DNA of 10,437 nt. It comes from Verrucomicrobia bacterium SCGC AAA164-M04. Lineage in GTDB: Bacteria; Verrucomicrobiota; Verrucomicrobiae; Verrucomicrobiales; Akkermansiaceae. Both the position numbers and the translations under genes were made by a program. The stretch covers positions 9,678-20,114 of the forward strand of contig KB912143.1 of assembly GCA_000383735.1 (NCBI GenBank), written 5' to 3'. This document shows positions 1 through 7,116 of the stretch, one piece after another; the first letter of the stretch is position 1, and each line of letters starts with the position of its first letter. A model generated the notes under the pieces. That model was given only the letters and a program-made list of their open reading frames with translations, made no database searches and was not told the DNA's origin.

Positions 1-1252
1 CCCCGTTTTTATATTTCATGTAGGCCCAGCGATCGGTGCGAAGGCTGTGGCTCCCCCGGTTTAGGGAGAGAGCGTCAGTACGCGGGCTCACATGGGGTTC
101 TTTGAGCGTTGGGAGGAGGCTTTTTCCAAGTACTGATTTTGGAATTGGGACTCTAAGTAGAGAACAAAGGGTTGGATAGATGTCTACGAGTTCGGCGAGA
201 GATTGAGTTCGCCCTGGTTTTAGTCCCGGGGCTGAAATGATCACTGGGACACGAGTAACCTCCTCGTGGAGGTTGCTCTTTTGCCAGAAATTGTGTTCGC
301 CAAGGTGGTATCCATGATCGCTGATAAAAACAATAGCGGTTGAACTGCTGAGTTTAAGTCGCTCTAGCTCGTCTAGAACTTTTCCGAGCTGTTCGTCCAT
401 GTAAGTGACCGTCGCGTAATAGGCGGCCCACATTCTCCTTTGGTTGTCGGGCCATTTGACGATGCCGCTTTTTTTGCTCGTTATCTTGGCCAATCCGGCT
501 CTCGGGATATCGTCAAGATCGTTCTCGGGAACCTGTGGGAGGGGCATTTTTTGGAAAGGGTATTTGTCGAAGTACCTTGAAGGCGCAACGCTAGGGTAAT
601 GTGGGCGGACAAAGCCGGTTGCGATAAAGAAAGGTTTGTTTTTGTGCTTCTTTAGAAGTTCGACGGTCTTTTCTGCAGCCTTCCAATCAGGCTGATCGGA
701 ACCATCGCCGTTGTAATCAACTGAAACAAACATCCGGTGCGCCATCCCAGTTGATTCACGGTTTTCCGATTTATCGGTGAAGATGTTTCGATTGAGGCAT
801 GCGTAGTTGCCTGGGGTGTGAGCTTCCTTCCCTTTTGTATTAAATTTTTCGTCCCAAGTAGATGGGATATCTTGGCCATCGGTTCCCGCAATGATATCCC
901 CCGGGACTCGCATATGGTAGATTTTTCCAACCCTAGCACTGTGCATTCCCTGAGATCGAAAATAGCTCCCCATATTTTCGCCATCACCTCCCTTATAACG
1001 GCTGTGCATGAAAGAGAGGCGGGACGGGGCGCACCAAGTCCCTTGACAGTAGGCCCGCTCGAAGACCATGCCGTTTGCGGCAAGACGGTCAAGGTTGGGA
1101 GTTTTACAAATCTTATTACCATAGCAACCAAGTGAGCTTGCCTTGAGATCATCGGAGACGATAAGAAGGACATTTTTAATCTGCTCTGCAATACTGGTTT
1201 CCAGAGAACTAAAAAGACAGAGTGATATAATGATACGAATGTGCTTGGTCAT
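1..1252 (-). CDS. Secreted sulfatase, iduronate-2-sulfatase-like (3' end beyond left edge)
   Basis: One frame stays open from the ATG at 1252 to the left edge (417 codons, no stop). Residues 1-22 look like a Sec signal peptide (hydrophobic IRIIISLCLFSSL, possible cleavage after SIA). The fold starts with NVLLIVSDD (metal-binding Asp34, Asp35). The sulfatase motif is CAPSR, with Cys74 as the predicted formylglycine residue. Later hallmarks are GFVRPHYP (His217), FISDHGYHLGEH (Asp312, His313) and LHEEVTRVPVII. The RPHxP and DHGxHLGEH patterns are typical of iduronate-2-sulfatase-like members of the alkaline phosphatase superfamily. The family hydrolyses sulfate esters, here probably on a polysaccharide in the periplasm or outside the cell. 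The motif lacks the usual T-G after CxPSR and reads SFMHSR instead. There is no clear Shine-Dalgarno upstream of 1252; the signal peptide supports this start. The family is certain, the substrate unknown. Formylglycine formation needs an FGE or anSME not seen here. Confidence 0.93.
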   Translation of the reverse strand, partial: MTKHIRIIISLCLFSSLETSIAEQIKNVLLIVSDDLKASSLGCYGNKICKTPNLDRLAANGMVFERAYCQGTWCAPSRLSFMHSRYKGGDGENMGSYFRSQGMHSARVGKIYHMRVPGDIIAGTDGQDIPSTWDEKFNTKGKEAHTPGNYACLNRNIFTDKSENRESTGMAHRMFVSVDYNGDGSDQPDWKAAEKTVELLKKHKNKPFFIATGFVRPHYPSVAPSRYFDKYPFQKMPLPQVPENDLDDIPRAGLAKITSKKSGIVKWPDNQRRMWAAYYATVTYMDEQLGKVLDELERLKLSSSTAIVFISDHGYHLGEHNFWQKSNLHEEVTRVPVIISAPGLKPGRTQSLAELVDIYPTLCSLLRVPIPKSVLGKSLLPTLKEPHVSPRTDALSLNRGSHSLRTDRWAYMKYKNG

Positions 1253-1468
1253 GACTCGAATTGAACTGGTAGACTCGATTTAATCGGCTTCAGCGGGCAA
1301 GGTCTTCTTACCGTTCTTTTAATAAGAAACACGATGTTGTTTTTGGTGACTTAGTGTCTCACCTCAAGTGATATTTTAACAGCCTCAATCTGATAGAAAA
1401 TCTCAATTTCGCAACGAGAAGGACCCAAAAAAGTGAGCAAAAATATGAAATGGTTATGAGGGGGCTAG

Positions 1469-2428
1469 TCAGGGAATGACTTCTTTAAGAAACTCGGCGC
1501 AGCGTGTTTCTGACCAGTATTCAGATCCTCTGCTAACAAAGCCGACATGCCCTCCATGGCGGGGAATTTCTAGATGAAGTGACTTACTAGCTTTAGCAAT
1601 TTTTCGGGGAAAGCAAGGTTCGGGAAGAAAAGGGTCGTTAGCCGCCTGAATCATGAGTGATGGGATTTGGATAGCGTTCAGGTGCGGTTTGCTGCTGGCG
1701 CGTAGCCAATAGTCGGGGGCATTAAGGAAGCCATTAAGAGGCGCGGTAAAGCGATCATCGAATTGGCTAAAAGTTTTGATACGCTTGATTCCATTTAGAT
1801 TCAGCTTGCCTGGAAACTTATTGTTCTTCTGGATTATTTTCTCCTTTAGGCCATCCATGAATCGGGACATGTAGATTTTATTATCCCAATCTGCAAGTCG
1901 CAGTGAGCTTGAGGTTAGATCGCAGGGGACGGAGAAGGCGACTCCGGCTTTTACTTCCGGGTGGAGTTTGGATCCCTGTTCACCCAAATATTTGAGGACA
2001 ATGTTCCCTCCAAGGCTGAATCCGATGAGTGCGATTGATTGATAACCTTTCGAAATGGCATGATCTATGACGTGGCCTAGATCACTGCTGAGCCCAGAGT
2101 GATAGGAACGTAAGAGACGATTGGGTTCGCCTGAGCAACCTCGGCAATTCCACGCAAGGGTGTCCCAGCCTCTTCTTTGAAGGGCTGCCGACATCCCAAG
2201 CATATACTTCGCGCATGATTCTCCTTCCAACCCATGGCCAATGATAGCGAGGCGTGAATATTTTTGATCCGACCAATCGAGATCTATGAAATCCCCATCG
2301 GAAAGTTCGAGGCGCTCTCGGTCCATTGATAGCGAGTTTCGACGCCGGAAAAGAGTGGGGTAGATAGTCGAAAGGTGACCGTTCCTTAAGAAAAAAGGAG
2401 ACCGATAAGAGGAGTGGATAAGGGGCAT
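1469..2428 (-). CDS. YheT-family alpha/beta hydrolase
   Basis: Predicted cytoplasmic hydrolase of the YheT/ABHD1-ABHD3 group (COG0429), 319 residues from the ATG at 2428, close to the usual length of about 320-340. The N-terminus has the family signature RNGHLSTIYP. The oxyanion segment is HGLEG (from His65), the nucleophile elbow GFSLGG (Ser138), the acid AANDPF (Asp265) and the catalytic histidine lies in HGGHVGF (His294), so the triad is complete. The conserved RGCSG segment follows beta-strand 4. No signal peptide is seen. A GTG two codons upstream (2434) is an alternative start; neither has a convincing Shine-Dalgarno, and ATG is preferred. The family has carboxylesterase or lipase-like activity, but natural substrates are poorly defined. 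The gene is separated from the sulfatase downstream by 216 bp and from the upstream pseudopilin gene by a terminator, so it is probably transcribed alone. Confidence 0.92.
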   Translation of the reverse strand: MPLIHSSYRSPFFLRNGHLSTIYPTLFRRRNSLSMDRERLELSDGDFIDLDWSDQKYSRLAIIGHGLEGESCAKYMLGMSAALQRRGWDTLAWNCRGCSGEPNRLLRSYHSGLSSDLGHVIDHAISKGYQSIALIGFSLGGNIVLKYLGEQGSKLHPEVKAGVAFSVPCDLTSSSLRLADWDNKIYMSRFMDGLKEKIIQKNNKFPGKLNLNGIKRIKTFSQFDDRFTAPLNGFLNAPDYWLRASSKPHLNAIQIPSLMIQAANDPFLPEPCFPRKIAKASKSLHLEIPRHGGHVGFVSRGSEYWSETRCAEFLKEVIP

Positions 2429-2531
2429 CGGCACGGGGGGAGTCTATCCTTGATAAGACCCTTCTAGATAATTCACAACACGAAGTTTAGGTGCAGTTCC
2501 GTGGACTCTTTTTCGGAGTTGATAAGTCATT

Positions 2532-2558
2532 AAAAAGGCGGCTTAAAGCCGCCTTTTT
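2532..2558 (-). terminator. Intrinsic terminator of the pseudopilin-like gene
   Basis: A perfect inverted repeat: AAAAAGGCGGCT pairs with AGCCGCCTTTTT around a TAA loop (12-bp stem, 3-nt loop). Its GC-rich core is flanked by an A-run and a T-run, so it can work on either strand. It begins 24 bp past the TAA stop of the minus-strand gene at 2583, the expected place for that gene's terminator, and it also insulates the following minus-strand hydrolase gene. Confidence 0.9.
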
Positions 2559-2582
2559 AGAGATCAGGATGAATTCGAAGAA

Positions 2583-3359
2583 TTAATTAGAGGGCTTGGC
2601 CGAGTAATTCTTATCTTTGAATTTGGTATAGAATTCAAAGGTCGCGGGCTCCTTAAGGTGTTTGTTGAGAATCATTTCAACGTGTCCGTCTAGCATGCAG
2701 CAGTGCACCTTATCTTTGTGGTTTCCCTGGGGCGCGTTGTTAACATTACTGAATACCCAGCCGTGTGATTCTACATTATCATCGGTTTCGCCAAAATAGA
2801 TCGTGCTGGGGCCATCTTTGACCGCGCTTAAGCGGACCTTGTAGACATTTTCTTCCATGGCATCATTACTGACGTCACCACCAAGCTCGGCATTGTAAGC
2901 ATAGCCTCCAAGACTTAAATCCGGTTCGTTGTAGAGTGAATCGTATTCTGTTTTCCCCTGACCAAGCTTCTTTTTGGAAAGCGGGTTTTGAAGAATCGTT
3001 TCTGAAAATGGTAACCCCCATCGATAGCTAGAACCAGTTCGCTCCGCGACGTCAACTTGTTCAGCTACGAGGTCCCACCACACGAAAGAAGATTGTTGCG
3101 AGTCCTGAAGGCTCCCTTTGTAGGGAGGGAAAGTATCAGGAGCGTGATAGCCGGTATTTACCCCCTCGGACTGAAGGAAAGTAAGGGCACCGTAGATTTC
3201 CTTCATGTTCTTGGTGGTCTTTCCGGCATCAGCTGCTGCGAGCCCAGAGCGGACGGCCACGAGGGCAATTCCAGCAAGAGTCGCGATGATGGCAATGACG
3301 ACGAGGAGTTCGACGAGAGTGAACCCTCGGTTGCGATAGGAAGAGGTGTGTGTTTTCAT
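2583..3359 (-). CDS. Pseudopilin-like protein with prepilin N-terminus and H-X9-DG motif
   Basis: 258 residues from the ATG at 3357-3359. The N-terminus is a class III (type IV prepilin) signal: basic MKTHTSSYRNRG, cleavage by prepilin peptidase predicted after Gly12, then FTLVELLVVIAII with the conserved Glu5 of the mature protein (Glu17) and a hydrophobic helix to about residue 36. The soluble domain ends with His214, nine residues, then Asp224-Gly225 in LDGHVE. This is the H-X9-DG motif known from pilin-like proteins expanded in Planctomycetes, Lentisphaerae and Verrucomicrobia. The protein is probably anchored in the inner membrane and exposed to the periplasm, or built into a pilus or pseudopilus. 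The frame extends upstream to an ATG at 3455, but the 32 extra residues would precede a leader normally fewer than about 15 residues long, so 3359 is chosen. No other secretion gene is adjacent, as is common for these orphan pseudopilins. Exact function unknown. Confidence 0.9.
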   Translation of the reverse strand: MKTHTSSYRNRGFTLVELLVVIAIIATLAGIALVAVRSGLAAADAGKTTKNMKEIYGALTFLQSEGVNTGYHAPDTFPPYKGSLQDSQQSSFVWWDLVAEQVDVAERTGSSYRWGLPFSETILQNPLSKKKLGQGKTEYDSLYNEPDLSLGGYAYNAELGGDVSNDAMEENVYKVRLSAVKDGPSTIYFGETDDNVESHGWVFSNVNNAPQGNHKDKVHCCMLDGHVEMILNKHLKEPATFEFYTKFKDKNYSAKPSN

Positions 3360-3503
3360 CTGTTGAACTAAGCTTGGATGGCTGGGCGTGGGGATCAAGC
3401 AGTTTTCACGATCGCAGGGATTCTTACTGGATTTCTCGGGGGTTTTAAAGTCCATGCCACCAAATTCACATAATAGTTTGTTGATTTTACGGATTGCGTT
3501 CCA

Positions 3504-5003
3504 CTATTTTTTTTCGTGGTCGGAATAGCGATCCGGATGGAACTGGTGAAATGAAAGATAGCCATAGCTTGCGATGACAATAAAGCAGATGGCGACTAGA
3601 TTGAAGGAAGCCGGTACTCCGTGCGATGTGATCAGATTACCTTGAATTTTGGCTCCAACTGCACCGCCTACAATGGCCATGATTAGGAAAGCTGAGCCAA
3701 GTTTCGCTTCTTCCTCTTCCATGCCATCCAATGCAATCCCGTAAATAGTGGGAAACATGAGCGACATGCATCCCGAGACGCAAACTAGGCAAATGAGGCC
3801 GGGGTAGCCTGGAATGAGAATTGCCCCACATACAAAGCCAAGTCCACCGAGAGCAAAAACCATCAAGAGCTTGCCTGGAGTGATGATACGAAGAAGCCAA
3901 GTGCAGACAAACCGGCTACTCAAAAAGAGGATCATGGAAGCGATGTTCCAATTCTGAGCCTCTGCTAGACCCAACCCCACTTCTTCCATGCCGTAGTGAA
4001 TGACGTAGGTCCAGCACATGATCTGGGCTCCGACGTAAAATGCTTGTGCGACCACGCCGCCGGTAAAATGACCTCTACGAAAGATACGAAGGGTGATCTC
4101 AAGGAAGGGCGCTTCTTTTTCGGTGTTTTTAAAGGTTGGCATCTTTGAAAAAGCAAAGAGAAGAAAAAAGAGAATAACGATAATTGCGATGACGAGATAT
4201 GGAGTGCGGACATTTGCCAGGTCAGCCGCTTGGAGCTTTTTAAATTCTTCGGGCTGGGTTGCGTTGATTCCTTTAAGGGCGTCTGAAGTGGCAGCCGAGA
4301 GAACTCCAGGAAGTTCTTCGGAGAAAATGGGAATCTCCTCATAAAGGGGGACGATTACATCTTTGCTAAGAATCACATTTTCTCCCTCAATCCTCGCGCC
4401 TTCGGGTAAAGCGGAATCTGGAGTGAAGATGAATTTTGTGGCAGACGGATCGTTTTTTCCGAGATCTTCTGTGAATTTGTTGATTTCAAGTTGGGGAGCA
4501 AGAATGAAGGTGGCGATAGCCATGCCGGTTAGAGAGCCGATGGGGTTAAAGGCCTGAGCAAGATTGAGGCGTTGCGTTGCGGTCTCACGTGGACCCATGG
4601 CAAGAATGTATGGATTGCAGGCCGTTTCCAAAAAGGCGAGCCCGCATGGAATAATGTAAGAGCCCAAGACGAAAATTGGGAAAGAGATGGCAAGACTTGC
4701 AGGGATGGCGAGGAGTGCTCCGATAGCATAAAGGGCAAGCCCCACAAGGATGGCTCCTTTGTAAGAAAATCGCCGAATAAAGAAGGCGGCGGGTAGAGCC
4801 ATACAAAAGTAACCAAAGTAGAAGGCAAATTGAAGCCACGCGGCTTGAGCAGTGGGAATAATAAAAACTTGCTCGTAAACTTTTACGAGCGGGTTGGTGT
4901 AATCATTGGCAAATCCCCAAAGCGAAAAGCAGCAAGTTGTTAAGATGAAAGCCGCTAAAAACTGTCTCGGGACGATTGCTGGGGGGGTGTTGATAGAAGC
5001 CAC
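3504..5003 (-). CDS. fucP: L-fucose:H+ symporter FucP-family MFS sugar permease
   Basis: Inner-membrane major facilitator protein that would import L-fucose or a related hexose (family also includes glucose/galactose transporters) with protons. FucP signatures in order: LWGFANDYTNP (Asp34, matching proton-coupling Asp46 of E. coli FucP), QFAFYFGYFCMALPAA (about 58-73), FLETACNPY (Glu126, matching E. coli Glu135), RLNLAQAFNPIGS (about 145-157), VGAQIMCWTYVIHY (about 324-337) and MFPTIYGIALDGM (about 416-428). Hydrophobic segments are consistent with 12 helices. At 499 residues it is longer than E. coli FucP (438); the extra length is in the TM5-TM6 loop (about 172-266), which is periplasmic in FucP. 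The start is GTG; an in-frame stop lies about 13 codons upstream with no ATG between, and no clear Shine-Dalgarno is present. Divergent from the isomerase-like gene at 5096, suggesting shared control. Family assignment is strong; fucose specificity is inferred, so the symbol is provisional. Confidence 0.9.
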   Translation of the reverse strand: MASINTPPAIVPRQFLAAFILTTCCFSLWGFANDYTNPLVKVYEQVFIIPTAQAAWLQFAFYFGYFCMALPAAFFIRRFSYKGAILVGLALYAIGALLAIPASLAISFPIFVLGSYIIPCGLAFLETACNPYILAMGPRETATQRLNLAQAFNPIGSLTGMAIATFILAPQLEINKFTEDLGKNDPSATKFIFTPDSALPEGARIEGENVILSKDVIVPLYEEIPIFSEELPGVLSAATSDALKGINATQPEEFKKLQAADLANVRTPYLVIAIIVILFFLLFAFSKMPTFKNTEKEAPFLEITLRIFRRGHFTGGVVAQAFYVGAQIMCWTYVIHYGMEEVGLGLAEAQNWNIASMILFLSSRFVCTWLLRIITPGKLLMVFALGGLGFVCGAILIPGYPGLICLVCVSGCMSLMFPTIYGIALDGMEEEEAKLGSAFLIMAIVGGAVGAKIQGNLITSHGVPASFNLVAICFIVIASYGYLSFHQFHPDRYSDHEKK

Positions 5004-5019
5004 AATAAAAAGTTGAGGG

Positions 5020-5046
5020 AAGATGAATGTCAGACAAATTCATCTT
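5020..5046. promoter_or_regulatory. 9+9 bp inverted repeat in divergent intergenic region, candidate operator
   Basis: AAGATGAAT (5020-5028) and ATTCATCTT (5038-5046) are perfect reverse complements separated by 9 nt. They lie between the divergent symporter and isomerase-like genes, 16 bp from the symporter GTG and 49 bp from the isomerase ATG. The position suits an operator controlling both genes, or a hairpin in the symporter 5' leader. A smaller palindrome, TGTC-A-GACA, overlaps the spacer. No promoter boxes could be assigned with confidence. Confidence 0.4.
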
Positions 5047-5095
5047 TGTGGAGATCAAAGTCTCGCAATTGGGTGAAATTCGCTAGGCTGTGCCT

Positions 5096-6010
5096 ATGAA
5101 AGATCACTCACGTCGGGAAATGCTGTCTTCTCTAGCCCTGTCTTCTGCTGCCTGTCTGACCGGGTTGGGTGATGTGAAAGGACCTAATAATCCCATCGGG
5201 GTTTCAACATACAGTTTCTGGGGATTCAGACGGGATGAATTTCGAGATATTGGAAAGTGTATCGATTTGGCTGCGAAGATGGGTTTTGACGGGGTTGAAA
5301 TCCTGCAAATCCAAATGAAGGACTTTTCACCTTCAATGCTCCAGAAAATCAAGCGTCAGGCCTTCATGGCGGGAGTGGATTTGATGGGGTTTTCCACCCA
5401 CCAAGATTTTGTCGATCCTAATGAAATCGTGCGGCGCAGAAATGTTGAACAAACTATCAGTTATGTTGAACAGGCTTATGCATTAGGAATTCCAACCTTG
5501 AGAATTAACACGGGTCGCTGGGGGACGAGCAAAGATTTTGACGCGCTTATGGCAAATCGTGGGATTGAGCCGGTTTTAGAAGGTTATACCGAGGAACAAG
5601 GATTTGAGTGGGTAATTGAGTCGATGAAGCAGTTGGTGCCTTACGCCGAGAAATGCGGAGTGGTTCTGGGTTTGGAAAACCACTGGGGTCTTGGGTTAAC
5701 CCCAGAGGGTGTCATGAAAGTTGTTAATGCGGTGAAATCGCCTTGGTTACAGGTGACTTTGGATACAGGAAATTTCCTAGAAGATCCTTACGCAAGGCTT
5801 GAAAAATTGGCGCCGCACACCGTATTGCTTCAGGCAAAAACTTACTATGGAAAAGGAAGGTGGTATACGCTCGATATCGATTACGAGCGGGTTGGTAAGA
5901 TTATGAAGAAGGCGAACTATAAAGGTTATGTGTCGCTTGAATTTGAAGGTATGGAGGATCCCATAACAGCAGTGCCGAAGAGCCTCGAACTTCTGAGAAA
6001 GCACTTTTAA
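5096..6010 (+). CDS. Tat-exported sugar isomerase/epimerase-like TIM-barrel protein
   Basis: 304 residues from the ATG at 5096. An in-frame GTG at 5090 is possible, but the AGG at 5085-5087 sits 8 nt before the ATG and suits it better. The N-terminus has a twin-arginine motif, SRREML (residues 5-10), then a hydrophobic stretch LSSLALSSAACL, so Tat export to the periplasm is likely. Cys20 might be a lipid anchor but the lipobox is imperfect. The rest is an AP-endonuclease-2/xylose-isomerase-like barrel (Pfam AP_endonuc_2; COG1082): IGVSTYSF first strand, MGFDGVEI second strand, then putative metal ligands Glu194 (GLENHWG), Asp223 (TLDTGNF) and Glu282 or Glu284 (SLEFEG). Where tagatose/allulose 3-epimerases have a ligand His, this protein has Gln246 in LLQAKTY. 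The family rearranges sugars or sugar acids; the substrate here is unknown. Divergent from the sugar symporter, it probably acts on the same sugars. It converges with the truncated gene at 6026 after 15 bp. Confidence 0.87.
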   Translation: MKDHSRREMLSSLALSSAACLTGLGDVKGPNNPIGVSTYSFWGFRRDEFRDIGKCIDLAAKMGFDGVEILQIQMKDFSPSMLQKIKRQAFMAGVDLMGFSTHQDFVDPNEIVRRRNVEQTISYVEQAYALGIPTLRINTGRWGTSKDFDALMANRGIEPVLEGYTEEQGFEWVIESMKQLVPYAEKCGVVLGLENHWGLGLTPEGVMKVVNAVKSPWLQVTLDTGNFLEDPYARLEKLAPHTVLLQAKTYYGKGRWYTLDIDYERVGKIMKKANYKGYVSLEFEGMEDPITAVPKSLELLRKHF

Positions 6011-6026
6011 GCGCTGGCCTAAAAGT
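6003..6026. terminator. Possible weak shared hairpin between convergent genes
   Basis: ACTTTTA (6003-6009) and TAAAAGT (6020-6026) are reverse complements with a 10-nt spacer containing AGCGCT. The arms take in most of the isomerase TAA stop and touch the TAA stop of the convergent minus-strand gene. The stem is AT-rich and has no clear following U-run, so terminator function is only suggested by position. Confidence 0.25.
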
Positions 6027-6859
6027 TAACGAGATGTCCCGATTCTCCACTCGGCCCGATAGAAGACAAAAGGATCAGGGGTGAGGAATGAGGCAAGCTT
6101 TGCCGTGATCTTGGTCCCGTTCGGTTGTCTTGAAAAAGATGCGGTGGGTAAAGGACTCCAATTGATGAGGTCAGTTGATTTGACGATTATGAATTGCTCG
6201 GCGCGGGCACCTGCTGGATAGGGGGAGCTGAAGGCTGTTTGGTTGTTATTGGTGGCAGCCGTGGGGTCAATTATCGGGGGTGCTTGAAGGACTTGAATTT
6301 CGATCGTTTTCGAAATAGCTCCATTCACGGCGAGGGTGTAAGTGGTCGTCTCGGTTGGCGAGACTTCCATGAAGCCAATTCCATCGATTGTAAATGGTCT
6401 GACGTTATCGTTATTGAGAGTGATAGTTTCACTGCTATTAATGTCCCAGCGGAGGAGAGAGCTTTGTCCAAGTGTAATACGGGGGATAAGAGCGTCGAAG
6501 GAATTGATTGAGGCGTCAGGAAGGGTGACTGGGATTTGCTTTGTGAGGATTCGGCCGTCGCTAAGTTCGATCCGGTAGGTATTGGCGCTATCGTAGATTG
6601 GTGGCCGGACAAGGTTGTCTCGAGTTCGGATAGCATAAATCAATTCGTCGGTTGTTTCATCATAGACTTTCAGGACCGGGGGAGGATTGTAGTCGGTTGA
6701 AATCACTGGGAGATACCCGGTTGGGGTTCTGCCATCGTTGTCGGTTTGCGAGATTGTTAGTGGCCAGTCTTTGAATTGTGAACCTGTTGATGGGAACTCA
6801 GGATCAGCGTGGAGTGGCCAGGTTTCAAAGGTGATCCGGCGGTTCGCTTTATTCGGCAC
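6026..6859 (-). pseudogene. 5'-truncated secreted PhoD-like phosphatase (C-terminal part)
   Basis: 277 codons are open from a GTG at 6859 to TAA at 6026; the frame continues about ten codons upstream to a TGA. There is no signal peptide or catalytic domain. The first part, ITFETWPLHAD (9-19) through DWPLTISQTDNDGR (31-44), GYLPVI and DNLVRPPIYDSANTYRIEL (81-99), resembles from memory the region after the catalytic core of secreted PhoD-like alkaline phosphatases. An Ig-like module follows at about 121-191 (SPTETTTYTLAVNG). The tail (about 210-271: EQFIIVKSTDLINWSPL, then FYRAEW) matches the 'STDL-NW' ending common on exported Verrucomicrobia proteins. A full PhoD-like enzyme would need several hundred more N-terminal residues. 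The upstream sequence instead encodes the opposite-strand GltB-like tail, so the gene is cut at about 6859. It could be a real breakpoint or a misassembled contig; a free-standing secreted module seems unlikely without a signal peptide. Confidence 0.65.
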
Positions 6860-6890
6860 GAGCCAAAGAGCTTCTTGAGAATTGGGATGT
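6850..6890. other. Inferred breakpoint joining two unrelated segments
   Basis: Two 5'-truncated reading frames meet head to head here: the PhoD-like frame to the left on minus and the GltB-like frame to the right on plus. The plus frame has a stop (TGA at 6832-6834) and the minus frame a TGA near 6889, so each could extend only slightly into the other. No IS end, terminal repeat or target-site duplication was recognised. The exact base cannot be fixed by eye. Confidence 0.6.
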
Positions 6891-6984
6891 CACACTCACG
6901 AAACTCATCCGTGTCATCGCCAAAGAAAAATACGATCTAGAAAAAGCCGAGGAAGAGCACGAAGCCGCTGTCGCGGCGGACTAG
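6859..6984 (+). pseudogene. C-terminal remnant resembling glutamate synthase large subunit
   Basis: An open plus-strand frame ends at TAG 6982-6984 and encodes 41 convincing residues. The opening RAKELLENWD and the following KLIRVIAKEKYD resemble the extreme C-terminus of GltB, where RAKEILDNW is followed by KFVKV and an acidic tail. The tail here is charged (LEKAEEEHEAAVAAD), as expected at a protein C-terminus. The frame is open only from about 6835, with no start codon, no ribosome binding site and no other part of GltB, a protein of roughly 1,500 residues. It is therefore a fragment whose 5' portion is absent, cut at the same place as the minus-strand PhoD-like gene. The GltB assignment rests on a short match from memory and could be wrong; the truncation is independent of the name. 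Confidence 0.45.
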
Positions 6985-7116
6985 CCGTTCTCAGTTTCGA
7001 AAAACCACTCACACCGGGGGAGCTTTTAAGCCAAGACTTTTTCTTGTCTTTTTGAGCCCAGCGATTCCTATTTATTGCTCATAGTTTTCGGGTCCGCCCG
7101 GATTCTTTCTATGGCT

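Noticed and set aside
818..1135. Plus-strand open frame
   Set aside because: Antisense to the sulfatase, with no ribosome binding site or recognisable protein features.
652..1191. A 179-codon minus-strand open frame
   Set aside because: It lies in a shifted frame inside the sulfatase; the true frame carries the signal peptide and all sulfatase motifs and stays open over the whole stretch.
1345..1363. Imperfect inverted repeat GGTGA/TCACC upstream of the left sulfatase
   Set aside because: Only 5-bp arms with a 9-nt spacer, expected by chance; no promoter boxes around it were convincing.
3360..3455. Longer start for the pseudopilin at 3455
   Set aside because: It would place 44 residues before the prepilin cleavage site, much longer than normal leaders.
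3470..3475. TATTAT (minus strand) as a -10 box for the pseudopilin gene
   Set aside because: No acceptable -35 at the right spacing, and AT-rich intergenic DNA gives such matches easily.
3507..3514. Run of eight T near the symporter stop as a phase-variation tract
   Set aside because: It lies in the last codons, so slippage would change only the tail; a short homopolymer alone is not evidence of switching.
6850..6890. Insertion sequence or integron end at the junction
   Set aside because: No terminal inverted repeats, transposase remnant or target duplication could be seen.
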